In this document: in pieces, positions 59,257 through 64,000 of the stretch | Position numbering within the stretch: position 1 is the first letter of the stretch | Layout: every line of letters starts with the position of its first letter | Source of the DNA: Sodalis ligni | Lineage (GTDB): Bacteria; Pseudomonadota; Gammaproteobacteria; Enterobacterales; Enterobacteriaceae | DNA length: 64,000 bases | Assembly: GCF_016865525.2 (NCBI RefSeq) | Contig: NZ_CP075169.1 | Coordinates: forward strand, 5,022,337 to 5,086,336 | Direction: 5' to 3' | Notes under the pieces: model-generated | Told to the model about the DNA's origin: nothing | Database searches by the model: none | What the model saw: the letters and a program-made list of their open reading frames with translations, nothing else | Program-made: the position numbers and the translations under genes

Positions 59257-60468
59257 TCATCGTTTTTTTTGCGGTTCGGTGGCGACTAAATTATTTTCAA
59301 ACATTTTAATTAAGTCACGAACTTTCCGTCCGTCCGAGGTTCCTGCGTTCCCGGCGGGAACCTTAACCGGTGCCTTGGCCACTGTCCTGGAAGCGGCAAC
59401 CGGTACCTGAGCTGCTTGCGCGGCCACTGTCCGGGGAGCGGCGACCGGTGCCTGAGCTGCTTGCGCGGCCACTGTCCGGGGAGCGGCGACCGGTATCTGA
59501 GCTGCTTGCGCGGCCACTGTCCGGAGAGCGGCGACCGGCGCGGCATCAGTGGCAGGGTTTCCTGCGTCTACCGGATGAGTAGGCTTGGCGGATTGGTCGG
59601 GGGCGTATTTGGAAAAATACTCCGCTGTAGCGGGATCGTACTCAACCAGGTCAAGCGCCCATTGGGGAATTTTTTTGCAATATGACACCGCCTGCTCTGG
59701 TCCCAATTCATTCAGTGTTTTGACCAAAAAATGAGCTGCTTGTTTTGACTTATAGTTAAGCGCCGGGCTCGCGGTCAATTTGGTGCACAATTCGGCCAAA
59801 CTATTGAAAGTCCATTGCTTGTCGCCAATGTCCTTGCCCATAATAACCCTGTCGGCATGAGCCCCTCTGAATTCACCGTTCGTACCCGCACGTCCATCTA
59901 TAAAGAATGCTGAAATAGTCCTATCGGCGGAAACGGGCAGTGGTTGGGCGAATATCATCTTATAGCTAGTGGGTATTGTTTTGCCGTCTGAGGAACCATT
60001 GTTTACAATGCGGATATTAGCGGACGAAAATAGGTCAGAGTCGGGATTGGCGGCCAGAAAGTCCCTCACCGCTTTGGCATTGTCATCGGTTAGATCCGAT
60101 TTACCATCGTTAGTGAGACAGCTTAAAACCCCCTCGGGAGTGACTTTATAGCTGTTCGGATCCTTCAACATATCTAAAAGCGGATCGTCGGAGGGCACCT
60201 TCCCCTTCACAGGCATGGACGTTGTTTTGCCGGGAAATTTAAGCTTTGCCTGGAAAGCCATGAAACTTTTGGCGAAAGCAACAACGAATGTTTTCACCAT
60301 AAAAAGCGGCCTTAATGCCGTATTGCCAGCCGACCGTAATTTTTCGACCATTCTCGCCGCAGAGGCGCTCACAGGTTTGGTGTCTTTTTCACCCTGATTG
60401 TCGATCTCTGCATTTTTATGTTTCGGTGCTCCATTGACCCTAGATAAGAACGCCGGGAACAAATTCAT
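59257..60468 (-). CDS. Orphan 403-residue protein with C-terminal 15-residue repeats
   Basis: I do not recognise this protein. The start at 60468 (MNLFPAFLSRVNGAPKHKN) has a strong GGAGAGATAACC site. There is no signal peptide. Residues 1-45 are polar and Ser/Lys/Asn-rich, and a short hydrophobic patch lies near 55-72. A globular middle (about 95-300) contains VTPEGVLSCLTNDGKSDLTD and LNELGPEQAVSYCKKIPQWA. Four 15-residue repeats of the form VAAPRTVAAQAAQxP (about 312-371) precede a basic end. It replaces argG/yhbX between tRNA-fMet and tRNA-Leu and looks lower in GC than its neighbours, so it was probably acquired. A secreted or effector-like role is only a guess. Confidence 0.8.
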   Translation of the reverse strand: MNLFPAFLSRVNGAPKHKNAEIDNQGEKDTKPVSASAARMVEKLRSAGNTALRPLFMVKTFVVAFAKSFMAFQAKLKFPGKTTSMPVKGKVPSDDPLLDMLKDPNSYKVTPEGVLSCLTNDGKSDLTDDNAKAVRDFLAANPDSDLFSSANIRIVNNGSSDGKTIPTSYKMIFAQPLPVSADRTISAFFIDGRAGTNGEFRGAHADRVIMGKDIGDKQWTFNSLAELCTKLTASPALNYKSKQAAHFLVKTLNELGPEQAVSYCKKIPQWALDLVEYDPATAEYFSKYAPDQSAKPTHPVDAGNPATDAAPVAALRTVAAQAAQIPVAAPRTVAAQAAQAPVAAPRTVAAQAAQVPVAASRTVAKAPVKVPAGNAGTSDGRKVRDLIKMFENNLVATEPQKKR

Positions 60469-60811
60469 GGTTATCTCTCCAGAATAGGTGAATTTCAGCA
60501 TGCTCCAAACCAAGGTGCTTTACCTGGCCAATCACGCATCATTCTCAAAGGATTATTAATGTGGAATTCAATAACGCCACTATCGCATAGAGGAATTATT
60601 TAAAATTGTATATTTCGCTTACGCAGCTATCTGCCGGCAGGAATACCTCACCAGCAAGTCGCGTTCCTGAGGATTGTGGCGGGGAAATAATATATACGGT
60701 TATGTGGATAAAGCAGAAAGGCCTGAAAGCGCTGACTCACTCTATATGGAGTTACCCGACGCGCATCAGTAATAACAAATCCTAATGGAAAACAACCTGA
60801 CTAAACGATAT
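60469..60811. other. AT-rich promoter region of the orphan gene
   Basis: About 340 bases with no gene. The stretch near 60590-60620 is AT-rich (TTTAAAATTGTATATTT), and it is the likely promoter region for the orphan gene. I see no repeat or RNA gene in it. Confidence 0.4.
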
Positions 60812-60898
60812 TGGTACCGAGGACGGGACTTGAACCCGTAAGCCCAATCGGGCACTACCACCTCAAGGTAGCGTGTCTACCAATTTCACCACCTCGGC
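60812..60898 (-). tRNA. leuU: tRNA-Leu(GAG)
   Basis: An 87-base type II tRNA with encoded CCA and anticodon GAG at 60862-60864. It is nearly identical to E. coli leuU and in the same place, downstream of secG. Confidence 0.97.
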
Positions 60899-61052
60899 AC
60901 TGATAATTCGCTTACTGCCTGCACAACCCATTTTGCATACCCAGCTAATACCGGGCAGATTCTAGCGGGCTGAGGTTACACCGGATATTATGCATTGACA
61001 AAACACCGGCGTACTTCCATCACGTCTATCACAGCGGATAGAACGTCACGGA

Positions 61053-61385
61053 TTATTGCGGGATATCGTTATTCGATTTAGCCGGCGCCTGGACAGGTGC
61101 TTTTTCCGATTGCACGGGCTGGCTCAGATTATCCCACTCGCTGCCTTTCTTGGTATGACTGCCGTTCAAATTGCCCAACACCAGGCTCAGAATAAAAAAC
61201 AATGTCGCCAGCACCGCCGTCACACGGGTCATGAAGTTACCGGAACCGCTGGATCCGAACAGGGTCGCGGAAGCGCCTGCGCCGAACGAGGCCCCCATAT
61301 CAGCACCCTTACCTTGCTGCAGCATGATCAGCGCAACCAGCCCGACAGCTACCAACAGGAATATGACTAACAGAGCTTCATACAT
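61053..61385 (-). CDS. secG: Preprotein translocase subunit SecG
   Basis: A 110-residue inner-membrane component of SecYEG. Two helices (residues 2-20 and about 53-71) flank a Gly-rich loop ([20 protein letters not shown]). It lies between glmM and leuU. Confidence 0.97.
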   Translation of the reverse strand: MYEALLVIFLLVAVGLVALIMLQQGKGADMGASFGAGASATLFGSSGSGNFMTRVTAVLATLFFILSLVLGNLNGSHTKKGSEWDNLSQPVQSEKAPVQAPAKSNNDIPQ

Positions 61386-61594
61386 AATCTTTTGTGTCCT
61401 TGCGGGTTTGACCGCACATTAAACGACTGCCCCGGTTCGGCGATTATAAACTCCGACTGAAGCGGGTGTGAATACTAACGAAAGCAAGGTGCGCACGCAA
61501 GGGTAAATTGCGGCTAACGAACTGATTGCGGAAAAAAACGTCACGGCGGCAACAGCCAACGCCTGGAGGCGCCGGCATGCCATGCCCCCTCTCC

Positions 61595-62932
61595 TCAACC
61601 GGCGGCTTTCACCGCATCGGCTATCAGATGAGCCAATCGTTTGACCTGTTCGTCATCTTCGCCTTCCACCATGACCCGGATCAGCGGCTCGGTGCCGGAT
61701 TTACGCAGCAATACCCGGCCCTTTCCGGCCAGCGCGCTTTCCACTTCCGCCAAGGCCTGTTTCACCAGCGTCGATTCCAGCGGATCGTTACTGCCGTCAA
61801 AACGCACGTTCACCAGTATTTGCGGCAGCAGGCGCATGCCGCTGCAGAGGTCGTGCAGGTTCATATGATTCCCCACCATGGCGGACAATACCTGCAGACC
61901 GGCGATAATACCGTCGCCGGTGGTGGTTTTATCCAGCAGGATGACATGGCCGGAATTTTCCGCCCCGATGCGCCAGCCCTTTTCCTGTAATTTTTCCAGT
62001 ACATAGCGGTCGCCCACTTTCGCCCGCACAAACGGAATGCCCAGTTGCCTAAGGGCCAGTTCCAGCCCCATATTGCTCATCAGGGTGCCCACCACGCCGC
62101 CGCTCAGCTGGCCCTGTCGCAGCTTTTCCCGGGCGATGATATAGAGGATCTGATCCCCATCCACCTTATTGCCGAGATGATCAATCATGATCACCCGATC
62201 GCCGTCGCCGTCATAGGCGATACCCAGATCGGCTTTTTCGTCCAGTACACGCCGTTGCAATAACCGCACATCGGTGGCGCCGCACTCCTGGTTGATATTC
62301 ATCCCGTCCGGCTGGCAGCCGATGGCCGTGACATCGGCCCCCAGCTCCCGCAGTACGCTGGGGGCGATGTGATAGGTAGCGCCGTTGGCGCAATCCACCA
62401 CGATTTTCAGGCCTCGCAGGCTGCTGTTGCTGGGGAAGGTACCTTTGCAAAATTCAATATAGCGGCCGGCCGCATCGACGATGCGGCTGGCTTTACCCAG
62501 TTCGGCGGACTCCACGCAGGTCAGGTTCTTTTCCAGCTCCGCTTCGATGGCTTCTTCCACCTCATCGGGTAACTTCGTGCCGTCTATGGAGAAAAACTTG
62601 ATGCCGTTATCATAAAAGGGATTGTGGGAAGCGGAAATCACGATCCCCGCCTCGGCCCGGAACGTGCGCGTCAGATAAGCGATGGCGGGGGTCGGCATCG
62701 GTCCGGTAAACGCGGCGGATAAACCCGCCGCCGCCAGACCGGCCTCCAGGGCGGATTCCAGCATGTAACCGGAGATTCGCGTATCCTTGCCGATGATAAT
62801 CTTGCGCGATCCGTGGCGAGCCAGTACCTTGCCGGCGGCCCAGCCCAGTTTTAATACGAAATCCGGTGTGATGGGACTGTCCCCTACCTTGCCGCGAATA
62901 CCGTCCGTTCCGAAGTATTTATGATTACTCAT
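61595..62932 (-). CDS. glmM: Phosphoglucosamine mutase
   Basis: Converts glucosamine 6-phosphate to glucosamine 1-phosphate for UDP-GlcNAc, the precursor of peptidoglycan and LPS. It has 445 residues, with the phospho-Ser at residue 102 in [12 protein letters not shown], metal-binding DGDGDR and phosphate-binding [12 protein letters not shown]. Its ATG overlaps the folP stop (ATGA). Confidence 0.98.
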   Translation of the reverse strand: MSNHKYFGTDGIRGKVGDSPITPDFVLKLGWAAGKVLARHGSRKIIIGKDTRISGYMLESALEAGLAAAGLSAAFTGPMPTPAIAYLTRTFRAEAGIVISASHNPFYDNGIKFFSIDGTKLPDEVEEAIEAELEKNLTCVESAELGKASRIVDAAGRYIEFCKGTFPSNSSLRGLKIVVDCANGATYHIAPSVLRELGADVTAIGCQPDGMNINQECGATDVRLLQRRVLDEKADLGIAYDGDGDRVIMIDHLGNKVDGDQILYIIAREKLRQGQLSGGVVGTLMSNMGLELALRQLGIPFVRAKVGDRYVLEKLQEKGWRIGAENSGHVILLDKTTTGDGIIAGLQVLSAMVGNHMNLHDLCSGMRLLPQILVNVRFDGSNDPLESTLVKQALAEVESALAGKGRVLLRKSGTEPLIRVMVEGEDDEQVKRLAHLIADAVKAAG

Positions 62933-63774
62933 ACAAATAGTGATTCCTTCGCTGAAAGAGTCGCTTTGACGATAAGCATCGCCTCAATGGTTTCTTTGAC
63001 ATCATGGACGCGGATAATACGGGCACCCTGCATGGCGGCGATGACCGCACAGGCCACGCTGCCGATGACGCGCTGCCCGGCAGGAGCCCCGGTCAGCTGC
63101 CCTACCATGGATTTGCGGGACATTCCCACCAGTATCGGCAACCCGAATTGGCTAAAATCAGCCAGCCGGGCCAGAAGTCGGTAATTATGCGCTGAATTCT
63201 TGCCAAAACCGAAGCCGGGGTCGAGGATCAGGCGATTTTTTTCAATGCCCGCCATCTGGCACTCGGCGATGCGCCGGACAAAAAAACGCTTCACGTCCTC
63301 CAGCACATCTTCATAATAAGGCGCCTGCTGCATGGTACGCGGCTCCCCCTGCATATGCATCAGACAGATGGGCAAGCCGCTGTCCCGGGCCGCCTCCATG
63401 GCGCCGGTTTCGCCCAGGGCGCGGATATCGTTAATCATGTGCGCCCCCGCCGCCGCGCTCTCCCGCATCACCAGGGCCCGGGAGGTATCCACCGAGATAA
63501 ATACCTCAAAGCGCCGCGCCAGCGCTTCCACCACCGGCAGCACCCGCTCGGCTTCTTCCTCGGCGCTGACCGCCGCAGCGCCGGGGCGGGTGGATTCGCC
63601 GCCGATATCGATAAGCGTAGCGCCGGCCTCGATCATCTCCTGGGCATGCTTTAGCGCCGCATCAAGATGGGTATAGCGCCCGCCGTCGGAGAAAGAGTCC
63701 GGAGTCACGTTAAGTATGCCCATGACCTGGGGCGTGCCGAGATCGAGCGTGCGCTGATTAACCATGAGTTGCAT
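62929..63774 (-). CDS. folP: Dihydropteroate synthase
   Basis: Joins p-aminobenzoate to the pterin diphosphate in folate synthesis and is the sulfonamide target. It has 281 residues, with [14 protein letters not shown] near the N-terminus, [12 protein letters not shown], and DPGFGFGK. In E. coli ftsH lies directly upstream. Here a group II intron end comes first. Confidence 0.97.
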   Translation of the reverse strand: MQLMVNQRTLDLGTPQVMGILNVTPDSFSDGGRYTHLDAALKHAQEMIEAGATLIDIGGESTRPGAAAVSAEEEAERVLPVVEALARRFEVFISVDTSRALVMRESAAAGAHMINDIRALGETGAMEAARDSGLPICLMHMQGEPRTMQQAPYYEDVLEDVKRFFVRRIAECQMAGIEKNRLILDPGFGFGKNSAHNYRLLARLADFSQFGLPILVGMSRKSMVGQLTGAPAGQRVIGSVACAVIAAMQGARIIRVHDVKETIEAMLIVKATLSAKESLFV

Positions 63775-63865
63775 AGTGGGATCCCTCCATTTGGAAACCT
63801 ATGATAGCGGCATATCTTATCACTGTCCGGGCAAAAAGCCCGCCGGCCCCGTCTGATTGTCGCAT

Positions 63866-64000
63866 ATCGAGTAGGAGGCGGTCTCATAACCGCCGTCCTC
63901 TCACACCACCGTACATACGGTTCCGTATACGGCGGTTCATTTACAACACTGGAACTGCCTGTGCAACTCCAGCAGCGATAACAGACCTGCGCGATCGAAG
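63866..64000 (-). mobile_element. 3' end of a group II intron, continuing past the window
   Basis: On the minus strand the sequence before 63866 forms a domain V: ACCGCCGTA pairs with TACGGTGGT, a TACG/CGTA upper stem closes a four-base loop, and a two-base TG bulge lies on the 3' side. A short domain VI follows (GGCGGT/ACCGCC), ending CCTCCTACTCGAT. The catalytic triad reads CGC rather than AGC. The intron-encoded reverse transcriptase would lie beyond 64000. The insertion is about 90 bases upstream of folP, next to a GGGC/GCCC hairpin with a T-rich loop (63829-63841). Confidence 0.85.

Overview
The window is chromosomal DNA of an enterobacterium. Nearly every protein recognised is an Enterobacterales orthologue at close to the length I recall from E. 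coli K-12. Long stretches keep the E. coli gene order, and true ERIC repeats are present. The density of single-base frameshifts, the lost neighbours (creBCD, yjjG, yjjU/W/I, deoC, mtr and argG are absent from their usual places) and the many small repeats suggest a Sodalis-like or related lineage undergoing gene decay. That lineage call is inference.

Layout. 1-345 has no gene. 346-10750 is the 0-min block: an MHS transporter, mog, talB, alsT, yaaA and the thrLABC operon with its attenuator. 11585-17833 holds arcA with a small ORF in front of it, creA without creBCD, rob, gpmB, yjjX, trpR and slt. Between slt and ettA lies an inserted pair for surface-glycan modification: a GT2 polyprenol-phosphate glycosyltransferase and a large membrane protein. 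Both are frameshifted, with an ERIC element between them. 21138-36501 continues with ettA, nadR-radA-serB, smp, deoABD (no deoC), yjjV, the stress genes csbD-like/ytjA/osmY, then prfC, rimI and holD, with rsmC divergent. Three tRNA-Leu genes and a frameshifted diguanylate cyclase (37826-39515) mark a junction to what is the 69-71 min region in E. coli. From there run yhbO, yhbP, yhbQ, yhbS, the anaerobic ubiquinone genes ubiT/ubiU/ubiV, yhbW, deaD-yrbN-nlpI, pnp-rpsO, truB-rbfA-infB-nusA-rimP, tRNA-fMet, an orphan 403-residue protein with 15-residue repeats, tRNA-Leu(GAG), secG, glmM and folP. The window ends inside the 3' end of a group II intron.

How the genes work together. thrABC makes threonine from aspartate and is attenuated by thrL. 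deoA/B/D salvage deoxynucleosides. rimP, nusA, infB, rbfA, truB, rpsO, pnp, nlpI and deaD form the translation/RNA-decay superoperon. ubiT, ubiU and ubiV support O2-independent ubiquinone synthesis, and arcA is the redox response regulator.

The most unusual items are: a ~165-bp palindromic element present three times, each copy bracketed by 20-23 bp direct repeats that are themselves locus-specific terminator-like hairpins; a tRNA-Leu of the CAG family carrying a UAG anticodon; a run of five one-base losses in short homopolymers, including one that replaces the N-terminus of rimP; and the orphan repeat protein between two tRNA genes. I saw no CRISPR array, prophage, defence island or biosynthetic cluster.
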